A DNA stretch of 64,000 nucleotides from Shinella granuli (GTDB lineage Bacteria > Pseudomonadota > Alphaproteobacteria > Rhizobiales > Rhizobiaceae), in NCBI RefSeq assembly GCF_004341885.1, contig NZ_SLVX01000003.1, positions 248,001 through 312,000 on the forward strand. Direction: 5' to 3'. Within the stretch, counting starts at the first letter, position 1; the number at the start of each line of letters is the position of its first letter. The notes beneath the pieces are model-generated. The model was not told the DNA's origin and did no database searches. It was given only the letters and a program-made list of their open reading frames with translations. This document shows positions 8,252 to 17,863 of this stretch, piece by piece. Both the position numbers and the translations under genes were made by a program.

Positions 8252-10024
8252 ATGACCCTTGAGCAGACCTTCGCCTTCGTCGTCATCACGCTCATGATGG
8301 CGGCGTTCATCTGGGGACGGTTTCGCTACGACCTCGTTGCCTGTTGCTCGCTGCTCCTGGCGCTCGCGCTCGGCATCGTGCCCTTCGACAGGGCCTTTTC
8401 CGGTTTCAGCGACGACATCGTCATCATCGTCGGCAGCGCATTGATGGTCAGCGCGGCCGTCGCCCGCTCAGGCATCGTCAATCTCGCGGTCAAGCGCTTC
8501 TTCCCGAACCTCACCTCCGGCCGCGCGCAGCTCGCGCTGCTGCTCGTCTCCGTCGCGGTGCTCTCGGCGTTCATCAAGAACATCGGCGCGCTTGCCATCA
8601 TGATGCCGCTCGCCTTCCAGTTCGCCCGGAAATCCGGCACGCCCGCCTCGAAATTCCTGATGCCCATGGCCTTCGCCGCGCTGCTCGGCGGCCTGATGAC
8701 GCAGATCGGCACCTCGCCGAACATCGTCGTCTCGCGGCTGCGCCAGGAGATCACCGGCGAGAGCTTCACCATGTTCGACTTCACGCCCGTCGGCGCCACG
8801 CTGGCGGTCTGCGGCATCCTCTTCATGCTGTTCTTCAACCGCATCGTGCCGGAACGCACGAACAGCAATGCCAGCATAGAGGAATCGCTGGAGGCGGCCG
8901 CCTATTCCTCCGACGCGACGGTGGAGGAAGGTTCGCCCTCGGTCGGCAGGTTGCTGAACGACGTGCTGAAACATGGCGACGGCGAGGTGATCGCCACCGC
9001 CATCATCCGCGGCCATGTCCATCTCTCCCCGCTGCCCGATGTGCGCCTTGCCGCGGGCGACACGATCCTGATGGAGGGCACGGCGAGAGCGCTCGACAAG
9101 GTCGTCTCCGCCGCCGGCCTCATGCTGTCCGGCAAGCCGATCCGCGCCGGGCGCGGCGAGGAAGGCGAGATCAGCGCCATCGAGGCCGTCGTCGGCAACG
9201 ATTCCCGGCTCATCGACATTTCGGCGCGCAGCATCGCACTGTTTCATTCCTACGGCATCAACCTGCTCGCCGTCAGCCGGCAGGGCGAACGGCTGCGGGA
9301 AAAGCTCTCCGCGGTGCGGCTGCGTCCTGGCGACATGGTCGTGCTGCAGGGCAACAACCGCACCCTGCCGACGCTCCTGCCGGAACTTGGCCTGCTTCCC
9401 CTCGCCCAGCGCGAGATCCTGCTCGGCGCGCCCCGCCGGGCGATCATCCCCGTGCTGGTGCTGATCGCCGCCATGGCCTCCACCGCCATCGGCCTCGTGC
9501 CGGTGGCGACCGGCTTCTTCGCCGCCGCCGTCGCCATGGTGCTCTTGCGCGCCGTGCCGCTGCGCGAAGCCTATGCCGCGCTCGATGGGCCGATCCTCAT
9601 CATGCTCGCCTGCCTCATCCCCGTCTCCGACAGCCTGCGCACGACGGGCGCCAGCGAGCTCATCGCCGGCTGGCTGGGCGATGTCGCCGTGCACCTGCCG
9701 CCCTTCGGCGCCCTCGCCCTCATCCTTTTGACCGCCATGGCCGTCACGCCCTTCCTCAACAATGCCGCGACGGTGCTGGTCATGGCGCCGATCGCCGCGA
9801 GTTTCGCCGGCGCGCTCGGCTATCGGCCGGAGGCCTTCCTGATGGCGGTAGCGATCGGCGCGGGCTGCGATTTCCTCACCCCCGTCGGCCACCAGTGCAA
9901 CACGCTGGTCATGGGGCCGGGGGGCTACAAATTCGCCGATTATCCGCGGGTCGGCCTGCCCTTGTCCTTCCTCATCGTTCTCGTCAGCGTACCGGCCTTG
10001 CTCTACGTCTGGCCGGTGCAATAG
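8252..10024 (+). CDS. SLC13 family permease with two RCK_C (TrkA_C) domains
   Basis: 590 residues. The protein has hydrophobic helices at both ends and two soluble TrkA C-terminal-like domains in the middle (about 210-370). One is marked by LPDVRLAAGDTILMEG, the other by LSAVRLRPGDMVVLQGN. Helix segments include FIKNIGALAIMMPLAF and TPFLNNAATVLVMAPIAAS, the paired Asn-containing hairpins of the DASS/ArsB superfamily. Such proteins carry anions (sulfate, dicarboxylates, or others); substrate is not predictable. The start at 8252 was chosen because the family begins with a membrane segment right after the Met; an upstream in-frame start at 8168 would add an unrelated basic leader. Confidence 0.85.
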   Translation: MTLEQTFAFVVITLMMAAFIWGRFRYDLVACCSLLLALALGIVPFDRAFSGFSDDIVIIVGSALMVSAAVARSGIVNLAVKRFFPNLTSGRAQLALLLVSVAVLSAFIKNIGALAIMMPLAFQFARKSGTPASKFLMPMAFAALLGGLMTQIGTSPNIVVSRLRQEITGESFTMFDFTPVGATLAVCGILFMLFFNRIVPERTNSNASIEESLEAAAYSSDATVEEGSPSVGRLLNDVLKHGDGEVIATAIIRGHVHLSPLPDVRLAAGDTILMEGTARALDKVVSAAGLMLSGKPIRAGRGEEGEISAIEAVVGNDSRLIDISARSIALFHSYGINLLAVSRQGERLREKLSAVRLRPGDMVVLQGNNRTLPTLLPELGLLPLAQREILLGAPRRAIIPVLVLIAAMASTAIGLVPVATGFFAAAVAMVLLRAVPLREAYAALDGPILIMLACLIPVSDSLRTTGASELIAGWLGDVAVHLPPFGALALILLTAMAVTPFLNNAATVLVMAPIAASFAGALGYRPEAFLMAVAIGAGCDFLTPVGHQCNTLVMGPGGYKFADYPRVGLPLSFLIVLVSVPALLYVWPVQ

Positions 10025-10200
10025 GCGCGGCTGACTTTTTCTTGACGCGCCGGGCTGAATATGGTCTCACGCAGCCCAACGGAAAGCCTTTCCCCGCCGC
10101 CTGTCCGGCGCAAAACCGGGCTCTCCCTCCCTAAAGTGACGCCTTCGCCGCCGGAACCGCCGGCCCGGGGGCGTAGAACCATGTCAAGACGGGCCAAACC

Positions 10201-11670
10201 ATGAGCACTTCCGCAACCGCCTCCGGCGTTCGCGTCCGCATCGCACCCTCCCCGACCGGTGAGCCGCATGTCGGCACCGCCTATATCGCGCTGTTCAACT
10301 ATCTCTTCGCCAAGAAGAACAACGGCACCTTCATCCTGCGCATCGAGGATACGGACGCCACGCGCTCGACGCCGGAATTCGAGCAGAAGGTGCTGGACGC
10401 GCTGAAATGGTGCGGCCTCGAATGGTCGGAAGGCCCCGACATCGGCGGCCCCTACGGCCCCTATCGCCAGTCCGACCGCAAGGACATCTACCGTCCCTTC
10501 GTCGACAAGATCGTCGCGAACGGCCACGGCTTCAAGTGTTTCTGCACGCCCGAGCGGCTGGCGGAGATGCGCGAGGCGCAGCGCGCCGCCGGCAAGCCGC
10601 CGAAATATGACGGCCTGTGTCTCCATCTCTCCGCCGAGGAAGTGAAGACGCGCGTCGAGGCGGGCGAGCCGCATGTCGTGCGCATGAAGATCCCGACCGA
10701 AGGCTCCTGCAAGTTCGTCGACGGCGTTTACGGCCCGGTCGAAATCCCGTGGGATGCCGTCGACATGCAGGTCCTGCTCAAGGCCGACGGCATGCCGACC
10801 TACCATATGGCGAACGTCGTCGATGACCACCTGATGAAGATCACGCATGTCGCGCGCGGCGAGGAATGGCTCGCTTCGGTGCCGAAGCACATCCTCATCT
10901 ACCAGTATCTCGGCCTGGAGCCGCCGGTCTTCATGCACCTGTCGCTGATGCGCAACCACGACAAGTCGAAGCTCTCGAAACGCAAGAACCCGACCTCGAT
11001 CTCCTATTACTCCGCGCTCGGCTACCTGCCGGAAGCGCTGATGAACTTCCTCGGCCTGTTCTTCATCCAGATCGCCGAGGGCGAGGAACTGCTGACCATG
11101 GATCAGCTCGCCGAAAAGTTCGATCCGGAGAACCTGTCCAAGGCCGGCGCGATCTTCGACATCCAGAAGCTCGACTGGCTGAACGGCCGCTGGCTGCGCG
11201 AGCAGCTTTCAGAAGAGGAATTCGTCCAGCGCGTGCTTTCCTGGGCGATGGAGAACGACCGCGTCCGCCAGGGGCTGAAGCTCTCGCAGTCGCGCATTTC
11301 CAAGCTCGGCGAACTGCCGGACCTTGCCGGCTTCCTGCTGAAATCCGACCTCGGCCTGACGCCGGAGGCCTTCGCCAAGGTGAAATCCACGCCGGAAGAA
11401 ATCCTCGCAGTCCTCAATCAGGTCCAGCCCGATCTCGAAAAGATGCCGGAATGGACCGTGGAGAGCATCGAGGCGGAGCTGCGCGCCAGCGCCGACAAGC
11501 TCGGCAAGAAGCTGAAGGTCGTCGTCGCCCCGCTCTTCGTCGCCGTCTCCGGCTCGTCGCGCTCGCTGCCGCTCTTCGATTCGATGGCCATCCTCGGCCG
11601 CTCCGTCGTGCGCCAGCGCCTCAAAGTGGCCGCGCAGGTGGTTGCCTCGATGGTCGGCAGTGGAAAGTAA
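10201..11670 (+). CDS. gltX: glutamyl-tRNA synthetase (class I)
   Basis: 489 residues. It charges tRNA-Glu with glutamate. The HIGH motif appears as HVGT (residues 23-26) in RIAPSPTGEPHVGTAYIALF, and the KMSKS motif as KLSKR (257-261). Zinc ligands in the Escherichia coli pattern are kept: Cys113, Cys115, Cys140 and His142. The C-terminal anticodon-binding domain ends GRSVVRQRLKVAAQVV. lysS follows after 12 bp, so the two synthetases are likely cotranscribed. Alphaproteobacteria often carry two gltX genes; whether this is the discriminating copy or one that can misacylate tRNA-Gln is not decided by the sequence alone. Confidence 0.95.
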   Translation: MSTSATASGVRVRIAPSPTGEPHVGTAYIALFNYLFAKKNNGTFILRIEDTDATRSTPEFEQKVLDALKWCGLEWSEGPDIGGPYGPYRQSDRKDIYRPFVDKIVANGHGFKCFCTPERLAEMREAQRAAGKPPKYDGLCLHLSAEEVKTRVEAGEPHVVRMKIPTEGSCKFVDGVYGPVEIPWDAVDMQVLLKADGMPTYHMANVVDDHLMKITHVARGEEWLASVPKHILIYQYLGLEPPVFMHLSLMRNHDKSKLSKRKNPTSISYYSALGYLPEALMNFLGLFFIQIAEGEELLTMDQLAEKFDPENLSKAGAIFDIQKLDWLNGRWLREQLSEEEFVQRVLSWAMENDRVRQGLKLSQSRISKLGELPDLAGFLLKSDLGLTPEAFAKVKSTPEEILAVLNQVQPDLEKMPEWTVESIEAELRASADKLGKKLKVVVAPLFVAVSGSSRSLPLFDSMAILGRSVVRQRLKVAAQVVASMVGSGK

Positions 11671-11682
11671 GGAACAAGAAGA

Positions 11683-13176
11683 ATGAACGAGAAGACAGAA
11701 ACCGCCCTTTCCTCCGACCCGACGGAAGTCCGCCGCCAGAAGCTCGACCAGCTTCGCCAGACGATCGGCGACGTCTACCCGGCGCATTTCCACCGGACGA
11801 TGACGAATGCCGAACTTGCGGAAAAATACGAGGACCTGGCGCCCGATACCGAGAGCGGCGACGTGGTGACGGTCGCCGGCCGCGTCTATTCCTCGCGCAA
11901 TTCCGGCATGTTCATGGACATCCATGACGCCTCGGGAAAGATCCAGATCTTTTCGCACAAGGACACGACGCCCGAAGAAGCCCGCGCGCTGCTGCCGATG
12001 ATCGATCTCGGCGACATCATCGGCGTGACGGGCGTCGTGCGCCGCACCAAGCGCGGCGAGCTGACGATCAACGCACAGCAAATCGTCATGCTGACGAAGA
12101 CCCTGCTGCCGATGCCGGAAAAGTGGCATGGCGTGGCGGACATCGAGATCCGCTACCGCAAGCGCCACCTCGACATCATGACCAACGAGGAATCCAAGCT
12201 CCGCTTCCAGCAGCGCTCGAAGATCGTCTCCGGCATCCGCCGCTTCATGGAGAACGACGGCTTCATGGAAGTGGAGACGCCCATGCTGCATTCCGTCTAT
12301 GGCGGCGCGACGGCCGAGCCCTTCAAGACGCACCACAACACGCTGAAGCTCGACATGTACCTGCGCATCGCGCCGGAACTGTTCCTGAAGCGCACGCTGG
12401 TTTCGGGCTTGACCGACAAGGTGTTCGAGATCAACCGCAACTTCCGCAATGAGGGCGTGTCCACCCGGCACAATCCCGAATTCACCATGATGGAGTGCTA
12501 CTGGGCTTATGCCGACTACGAGGACATCATGGACCTCGTGGAACGCCTCTTCGCCGAGCTCGCGGTCAAGATCCACGGCTCGACCGAATTTTCCTACGGC
12601 GACAAGCAACTCTCCTTCAAGGGCCCGTTCAAGCGCGTGCCGATGCCCGACGCCGTGAAGGAAGCGACCGGCATCGACTTCCTCGCGATCAAGACGGACG
12701 AGGAAGCGCGCGCCGCTGCCAGGGCCGCCGGCTTCGAAGTCGAGAAGGACTGGACCTGGGGCGAATGCCTTGCCTTCGTCTTCGAGGAGAAGGTCGAGCC
12801 GACGCTGATCCAGCCCTCGCACGTCACGCACTTCCCGAAGGACATCTCGCCCTTCGCCAAGGAAGTGCCGGGTGAACCGCGCCTCGTCGAGCGTTTCGAG
12901 ACCTATTGCAACACCTGGGAACTCGGCAACGCCTTCTCCGAGCTGAACGATCCGGAAGAACAGCGCGCCCGCATGGTCGAGCAGCTCGAACAGGCCCATG
13001 CCCGCGGCGAGAAGGACAAGCAGCTCGACGACGAATTCCTGGATGCTATCGACCAGGGCATGCCGCCCGCTGGCGGCCTCGGCATCGGTGTCGACCGCCT
13101 GATCATGCTGCTCACCAACGCCTCGTCGATCCGCGACGTCATCCTCTTCCCGGCCCGCCGGGCAAAGGCGGACTGA
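11683..13176 (+). CDS. lysS: lysyl-tRNA synthetase, class II
   Basis: 497 residues, normal for class II LysRS. The N-terminal OB-fold anticodon-binding domain includes VTVAGRVYSSRNSGMFMDIH. Motif 1 lies near GFMEVETPML, motif 2 is NRNFRNEGVSTRHNPEFTM, and motif 3 is GGLGIGVDRLIMLLTN close to the C-terminus. It charges tRNA-Lys. It follows gltX by 12 bp with an AGGAA(C) ribosome-binding stretch. Confidence 0.95.
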   Translation: MNEKTETALSSDPTEVRRQKLDQLRQTIGDVYPAHFHRTMTNAELAEKYEDLAPDTESGDVVTVAGRVYSSRNSGMFMDIHDASGKIQIFSHKDTTPEEARALLPMIDLGDIIGVTGVVRRTKRGELTINAQQIVMLTKTLLPMPEKWHGVADIEIRYRKRHLDIMTNEESKLRFQQRSKIVSGIRRFMENDGFMEVETPMLHSVYGGATAEPFKTHHNTLKLDMYLRIAPELFLKRTLVSGLTDKVFEINRNFRNEGVSTRHNPEFTMMECYWAYADYEDIMDLVERLFAELAVKIHGSTEFSYGDKQLSFKGPFKRVPMPDAVKEATGIDFLAIKTDEEARAAARAAGFEVEKDWTWGECLAFVFEEKVEPTLIQPSHVTHFPKDISPFAKEVPGEPRLVERFETYCNTWELGNAFSELNDPEEQRARMVEQLEQAHARGEKDKQLDDEFLDAIDQGMPPAGGLGIGVDRLIMLLTNASSIRDVILFPARRAKAD

Positions 13177-13231
13177 GAGCTGAGGCGGCTGATGCCGGCC
13201 ACCTCTTGTCTGATTTCGTCCTTGGCTCTTG

Positions 13232-13368
13232 CCCCTCACCCTAACCCTCTCCCCGCAAGCGGGGAGAGGGGACATGCCCCACGAACGGATATTGGTTGAG
13301 GAAACGAGCGGGTCCTATCCCCTTCTCCCCGTTTACGGGGAGAAGGTCGCGGCAGCGGGATGAGGGGC
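13232..13368. repeat. RIME-type composite palindromic repeat 1
   Basis: Two GC-rich hairpins, CTCTCCCCGC/GCGGGGAGAG (about 13248-13268) and CCTTCTCCCCG/CGGGGAGAAGG (13321-13346), are framed by inverted CCCCTCA and TGAGGGG ends. It fills the space between the convergent lysS and the His-tailed hypothetical gene and may help end both transcripts. Confidence 0.75.
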
Positions 13369-13385
13369 ATTCCCTCCTCTACCCG

Positions 13386-14087
13386 TCAATGCTCGCTGGC
13401 GGCGACCTCGTGCGACCCGTCTTCGGCTGACGCTTCGCCGTGGCCACCTTCGGCCTTCGCCTCGCGATGGCCACCCGCTTCCTCGACGGCATGCGGATCG
13501 ATACAATCCGCCCGCTCCTTCATCGCGGTCACGATGGTCTTGATCTCGTCCAGCGAAAGCTCCTTGCGCTCGCCGTAGAATTCGCCGTTGCCCGCCGGCT
13601 GGCCGGTCGTGTAGCGCGCGACGAACGGTGCCGCCATTCCGGGGATGGCTGACGGGTTGCGTGCGAAAAGCACCTCGGCGCCGATGGCGCGGCCGCGCAT
13701 GTCGGCCCGGTTCACGGGTCCGGCGGCATCGAGCAGGATGACCTGGTAGAGATCGGCCTCCTCGTGGTTGGATACGGCACCGGCGACACGCAGCGCCGTC
13801 TTGATGCGCACATCCCCGTCCTTGGCGTCCGAGCGCACATATTTGCGCAACCACTGTTGGCCGTTGCGATCGAGGCGGACGGTGGACACCGTTGTACAGG
13901 CAGCGCCCGACACCTGTTCCGCCGGTGGCCCGAGCAAAGCATCGCGCCCGACGAAAATCGCGGCAGCCCCCGACGCACCCGTCAGCACGACGACGCCGGT
14001 GACGATGATCAGAAGCTTCCGGGACAAGCGGAAAGAGGTCGGAAGGAACTTCACGGGCGGTGGACTTCTCTTGAAACGCAGGAACAC
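13386..14087 (-). CDS. hypothetical membrane-anchored protein with His-rich tail
   Basis: I do not recognise a family. 233 residues from a GTG start at 14087 (another GTG at 14054 is possible). An N-terminal membrane helix LLIIVTGVVVLTGASGAAAIF (about residues 25-45) would place the rest in the periplasm. The C-terminal 40 residues are rich in His, Glu and Ala (GGHREAKAEGGHGEASAEDG), with His recurring every few residues, as in metal-binding tails. The gene is divergent from the sitABCD manganese transporter, with the metal-responsive promoter region between them. That supports, without proving, a link to metal handling. Confidence 0.6.
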   Translation of the reverse strand: MFLRFKRSPPPVKFLPTSFRLSRKLLIIVTGVVVLTGASGAAAIFVGRDALLGPPAEQVSGAACTTVSTVRLDRNGQQWLRKYVRSDAKDGDVRIKTALRVAGAVSNHEEADLYQVILLDAAGPVNRADMRGRAIGAEVLFARNPSAIPGMAAPFVARYTTGQPAGNGEFYGERKELSLDEIKTIVTAMKERADCIDPHAVEEAGGHREAKAEGGHGEASAEDGSHEVAASEH

Positions 14088-14177
14088 GAACGCGCCGAGA
14101 GCACGCGAACTGCCCGCACTCTACAGGCCGGGCGTTTCGGAAGTTTTAAACCCGGGCGTCCGATTCCGGGACGTTTT

Positions 14178-14245
14178 TGCGAATGATTTGCAATTGCGTT
14201 GACAGGGGCGAAAACAGCCCTATAGTTTAATGCAACTCATTCGCA
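14178..14245 (+). promoter_or_regulatory. sit promoter flanked by two Mur/Fur-type boxes
   Basis: A strong sigma-70-like promoter has TTGACA at 14199-14204 and TATAGT at 14221-14226, 16 bp apart. Immediately upstream is TGCGAATGATTTGCA (14178-14192), a 7-1-7 inverted repeat with one mismatch. At the expected transcription start is a degenerate copy, TGCAACTCATTCGCA (14231-14245). Two such sites around the sit promoter are the arrangement known for Mur (manganese-responsive Fur homologue) in rhizobia. Repression in high Mn is inferred. Confidence 0.75.
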
Positions 14246-14265
14246 AAAGCAGATCAGGAGAGCCG

Positions 14266-15156
14266 ATGCTCCGCCGTTCGTTCCATACCCTTCTTCTCAG
14301 CCTGCCGCTTCTGATGGCAGGCCCCGCTCTTGCACAGGAAAAACCGAAGGTCGTCACGAGCTTCACCATCATCGCCGACATCGCGGCGAATGTGGCGGGC
14401 GATGCCGCCGTGGTGGAATCCATCACCAAGCCGGGCGCGGAGATCCACAACTACCAGCCGACCCCGCGCGATATCCTGAAGGCGCAGGACGCCAAGCTGG
14501 TGCTGTGGAACGGGCTGAACCTCGAACTCTGGTTCGAGAAGTTCCTCGCCAATCTCGGCGATGTGCCGAACGTCACCGTCAGCGAGGGCATCGAGCCGAT
14601 GAGCATCGTGCAGGGCCCCTATGAGGGCAAGCCGAACCCGCATGCCTGGATGTCGCCGGCCAACGCGCTCATCTATGTCGAGAACATCCGCAAGGCGCTG
14701 GTCGCGCTCGACCCCGCCAATGCCGCGACCTATGACGCGAACGCCAAGGCCTACAGCGAGAAGATCACCGCACTCGGCGCCGAGATGAAGACGAAGATCG
14801 ATGCATTGCCCGAGGAAAAACGCTGGCTCGTCACCAGCGAGGGCGCCTTCAGCTACCTCACCCGCGATTTCGGCCTCAAGGAACTCTTCCTCTGGCCGAT
14901 CAACGCCGACCAGCAAGGCACGCCCAAGCAGGTGAAGGCCGTGATCGACGCGGTGCGCGAACACAATATCCACGTCGTCTTCTCTGAAAGCACCGTTTCA
15001 GACGACCCGGCAAGGCAGGTGGCCGCGGAGACCGGCGCGGCCTATGGCGGCGTGCTCTATGTCGACTCGCTGAGCGAGGCGGACGGCCCCGTGCCGACCT
15101 ATCTCGACCTCCTGCGCGTCACGTCGGAGACCATCGTGAAGGGTCTTTCACAATGA
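14266..15156 (+). CDS. sitA: manganese/iron ABC transporter binding protein
   Basis: 296 residues with a signal peptide ([20 protein letters not shown]; cleavage likely after ALA). It belongs to the cluster A-I metal-binding proteins (SitA/MntC/TroA). Likely metal ligands are His near [10 protein letters not shown], His in NPHAWMSP, Glu in TSEGAFSYL and Asp in [14 protein letters not shown] precedes the ATG at the right spacing; an in-frame ATG at 14230 lies inside the operator region and was rejected. First gene of sitABCD; delivers Mn(II), perhaps Fe(II), to the SitCD channel. Confidence 0.92.
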   Translation: MLRRSFHTLLLSLPLLMAGPALAQEKPKVVTSFTIIADIAANVAGDAAVVESITKPGAEIHNYQPTPRDILKAQDAKLVLWNGLNLELWFEKFLANLGDVPNVTVSEGIEPMSIVQGPYEGKPNPHAWMSPANALIYVENIRKALVALDPANAATYDANAKAYSEKITALGAEMKTKIDALPEEKRWLVTSEGAFSYLTRDFGLKELFLWPINADQQGTPKQVKAVIDAVREHNIHVVFSESTVSDDPARQVAAETGAAYGGVLYVDSLSEADGPVPTYLDLLRVTSETIVKGLSQ

Positions 15157-16022
15157 TGATGGGCGGCAGGCCGAAGAAGGTGGACGGCATTCTCGCCGAG
15201 GACGTGACCGTCACCTACCGCAACGGCCACACGGCGCTGACGCATGCCAGCTTCTCCGTGCCGAAGGGCACGATCACCGCGCTCGTCGGCGTCAACGGCG
15301 CCGGCAAGTCCACGCTCTTCAAGGCGATCATGGGCTTCGTGCCGGTCGCCGCCGGCAAGGTGACCATCCTCGGCCTTTCCGTGAAGGAGGCGCTGAAGAA
15401 GAACCTCGTCGCCTATGTGCCGCAGGCCGAGGAGGTCGACTGGACCTTCCCCGTGCTCGTCGAGGACGTCGTCATGATGGGCCGCTACGGCCACATGAAC
15501 TGGCTGCGTATTCCGACGAAGCACGACCACGAGATGGTCGAGCAAGCGCTGTCGCGGGTGAACATGAGCGACTTCCGCAAGCGCCAGATCGGCGAGCTCT
15601 CGGGCGGGCAGAGGAAGCGCGTCTTCCTCGCTCGCGCGCTCGCGCAGGAGGGCCAGGTGATCCTGCTCGACGAGCCCTTCACCGGCGTCGACGTGAGGAC
15701 GGAGGAGCAGATCGTCGACCTGCTCGGCAAACTGCGCGACGAGGGCCGCGTCATGCTGGTCTCCACCCACAATCTCGGCAGCGTGCCGGACTTCTGCGAC
15801 CGCACCGTCTTCGTGAAGGGCACCGTCATCGCCTCCGGCCCGACGGCCGAGACCTTCACCGAAGCCAATCTGGAGCGCGCCTTCGGCGGCGTGCTGCGCC
15901 ACTTCATCCTCGGCGGCCGCGACCTGCACGACGACGAGGACAAGCGCTCCGTCAAGGTCATCACCGACGACGAGCGCCCCTTCGTCATCTACGGCGAGCG
16001 CGACGCGGAGAAGACGCCGTGA
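15153..16022 (+). CDS. sitB: manganese/iron ABC transporter ATPase
   Basis: 289 residues. Walker A is GVNGAGKST, the ABC signature is [15 protein letters not shown], and Walker B is [12 protein letters not shown]. The C-terminal stretch ([20 protein letters not shown]) is longer and more acidic than the bare ATPase core, as in rhizobial SitB proteins. It overlaps sitA by 4 bp (ATGA), so translation is probably coupled. It powers metal uptake through SitC and SitD at the inner membrane. Confidence 0.92.
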   Translation: MMMGGRPKKVDGILAEDVTVTYRNGHTALTHASFSVPKGTITALVGVNGAGKSTLFKAIMGFVPVAAGKVTILGLSVKEALKKNLVAYVPQAEEVDWTFPVLVEDVVMMGRYGHMNWLRIPTKHDHEMVEQALSRVNMSDFRKRQIGELSGGQRKRVFLARALAQEGQVILLDEPFTGVDVRTEEQIVDLLGKLRDEGRVMLVSTHNLGSVPDFCDRTVFVKGTVIASGPTAETFTEANLERAFGGVLRHFILGGRDLHDDEDKRSVKVITDDERPFVIYGERDAEKTP

Positions 16023-16891
16023 TCGACACGCTCCTCGAACCCTTCGGCTACGGCTACATGGTGAACGCCATGTGGGTGAGCGCGCTGGTCGGCTGTATCT
16101 GCGGCTTCCTGTCCGCCTATCTCATGCTGAAGGGCTGGTCGCTGATCGGCGACGCGCTCTCCCATTCCATCGTGCCCGGCGTTGCCGGCGCCTACATGCT
16201 GGGCCTGCCCTTCGCGGCCGGCGCCTTCCTCTCCGGCGGGCTTGCCGCCGCCACGATGCTCTTCCTCAACCGGAAGACCAGATTGAAGGAAGACGCCATC
16301 ATCGGCATGATCTTCTCCTCCTTCTTCGGCCTCGGCCTCTTCATGGTCTCGCTCGCCCCGACGCCGGTGAACATCCAGACCATCGTGCTCGGCAACATCC
16401 TCGCCGTCAGCCCGGAGGACACGATCCAGCTCGCCATCATCGGCGTCGTCACGCTCGTCATCCTGCTCCTGAAGTGGAAGGACCTGATGGTCACCTTCTT
16501 CGATGAGAGCCATGCCCGCTCGATCGGCCTCAACCCGACGGGCTTGAAGATCCTGTTCTTCACGCTGCTCAGCGCCTCCACGGTCGCGGCCATGCAGACG
16601 GTCGGCGCCTTCCTCGTCATCGCCATGGTGGTAACGCCGGGTGCTACCGCCTATCTGCTGACGGACCGCTTCCAGCGGCTGATCACGATCGCCGCCGCGC
16701 TCGGCGCCGGCACCAGCCTCGTCGGCGCCTATATCTCCTATTTCCTGGATGGGGCGACGGGCGGCATCATCGTCGTTCTGCAGACGGCGATCTTCTTTAC
16801 CGCCTTCCTCTTCGCCCCGAAACACGGCCTTCTTGCCGCGCGCCGCAGGGGTCGCCTGGCGCTCGAAGCCCTGGAGGCGAAGCTGCCATGA
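16019..16891 (+). CDS. sitC: manganese/iron ABC transporter permease 1
   Basis: 290 residues, ABC-3 permease family with about eight membrane helices. Conserved segments include [18 protein letters not shown] and [22 protein letters not shown]. It starts with GTG overlapping the sitB stop (GTGA). It is clearly related to the next gene product; the two probably pair as a heterodimeric channel. Confidence 0.9.
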   Translation: MIDTLLEPFGYGYMVNAMWVSALVGCICGFLSAYLMLKGWSLIGDALSHSIVPGVAGAYMLGLPFAAGAFLSGGLAAATMLFLNRKTRLKEDAIIGMIFSSFFGLGLFMVSLAPTPVNIQTIVLGNILAVSPEDTIQLAIIGVVTLVILLLKWKDLMVTFFDESHARSIGLNPTGLKILFFTLLSASTVAAMQTVGAFLVIAMVVTPGATAYLLTDRFQRLITIAAALGAGTSLVGAYISYFLDGATGGIIVVLQTAIFFTAFLFAPKHGLLAARRRGRLALEALEAKLP

Positions 16892-17742
16892 ACGAGACAC
16901 TCGAACTTGCGATCATGCCCTTCCAGCTCGCCTTCATGCAGAACGCCTTCCTGGTGACGCTGATGATATCGGTGCCGATGGCGCTGCTCTCCTGTTATCT
17001 CGTGCTGAAGGGCTGGTCGCTGATGGGCGACGCGGTCTCCCATGCTGTCCTGCCGGGCGTCGTCATCGCCTATGTCCTGGGCCTGCCCTTCGCCGCCGGC
17101 GCCTTCGTCGCGGGCCTGTTCTGCGCGCTTTCGGCCGGCTACCTCAAGGACAACAGCCGGGTGAAGGAGGATACGATCCTCGGCATCGTCTTTTCCGGCA
17201 TGTTCGCGCTCGGCCTCGTTCTCTACGTGAAGATCCAGCCGGATATCCATCTCGACCACATCCTCTTCGGCGACATGCTCGGCATCGCCGCCGCCGATCT
17301 CGTGGAGACGGCCGCGATCGCCGCGGCCTCGACGGCCTTCATCCTCCTCTTCCGCAAGGACCTCCTGGTGCATGCCTTCGACCGGCAGCACGCCTCGGCC
17401 ATCGGTCTGCCGGTGAAACTGCTGCATTACGGCCTGCTCGCCGTGCTGTCGCTCGTCGTGGTCGGCGCGCTGAAGGCGGTCGGCATCATCCTCGCCATCG
17501 CCATGCTGGTGGCGCCGGGCGCCATTGCCGCCCTCCTCACGCGGCGCTTCCCGAGCATGCTCATGGTCGCCGTCGCGGTTGCCCTCGGCGCCACCTTCTT
17601 CGGCATCTGGCTGAGCTTCCTCATCGACAGCGCCCCCGCCCCGAGCATCGTGCTCCTGATGACCGTCCTCTTCGTGCTCGCCTTCCTGCGGCAGGTGCTG
17701 CAGAGCCGCAAACCGGCGCAGGAGGCCGGCGAGCGGGCCTGA
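16888..17742 (+). CDS. sitD: manganese/iron ABC transporter permease 2
   Basis: 284 residues, ABC-3 family, about eight helices. LKGWSLMGDAVSHAVLPG and KAVGIILAIAMLVAPGAIAA mirror the same segments of SitC. It overlaps sitC by 4 bp (ATGA) and ends the operon; a hairpin follows 4 nt after the stop. Confidence 0.9.
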   Translation: MNETLELAIMPFQLAFMQNAFLVTLMISVPMALLSCYLVLKGWSLMGDAVSHAVLPGVVIAYVLGLPFAAGAFVAGLFCALSAGYLKDNSRVKEDTILGIVFSGMFALGLVLYVKIQPDIHLDHILFGDMLGIAAADLVETAAIAAASTAFILLFRKDLLVHAFDRQHASAIGLPVKLLHYGLLAVLSLVVVGALKAVGIILAIAMLVAPGAIAALLTRRFPSMLMVAVAVALGATFFGIWLSFLIDSAPAPSIVLLMTVLFVLAFLRQVLQSRKPAQEAGERA

Positions 17743-17746
17743 TCCG

Positions 17747-17776
17747 GCACGGCTGCCGCTCGGTCGACAGCCGTGC
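17747..17776 (+). terminator. probable terminator of sitABCD
   Basis: GCACGGCTG and CAGCCGTGC form a perfect 9-bp stem with a 12-nt loop, starting 4 nt after the sitD stop and followed by GCTTTCC. The short T-run makes it a moderate intrinsic terminator candidate. Confidence 0.55.
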
Positions 17777-17863
17777 GCTTTCCGTCTATCGTCCGCCGCA
17801 ACCTGCCGTTCCTGCTTCGCGAGGGACGGCGCAACGAACGAAAACAACACGCAACGGGACGGC

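Noticed and set aside
10025-10200. Promoter for gltX at TTGACG (10042)
   Set aside because: The nearest -10-like sequence gives only a 12-bp spacer, so no promoter was called.
11209-13275. 688-codon open frame on the minus strand
   Set aside because: It lies antisense to gltX and lysS, which have intact catalytic motifs. Long antisense frames are expected from the third-position GC bias; the translation is a low-complexity mix of Arg, His, Gly and Asp.
13232-13368. Possible CRISPR or IS end from repeated palindromes
   Set aside because: No regular repeat-spacer pattern, no cas genes and no transposase; the structure fits RIME-type elements.
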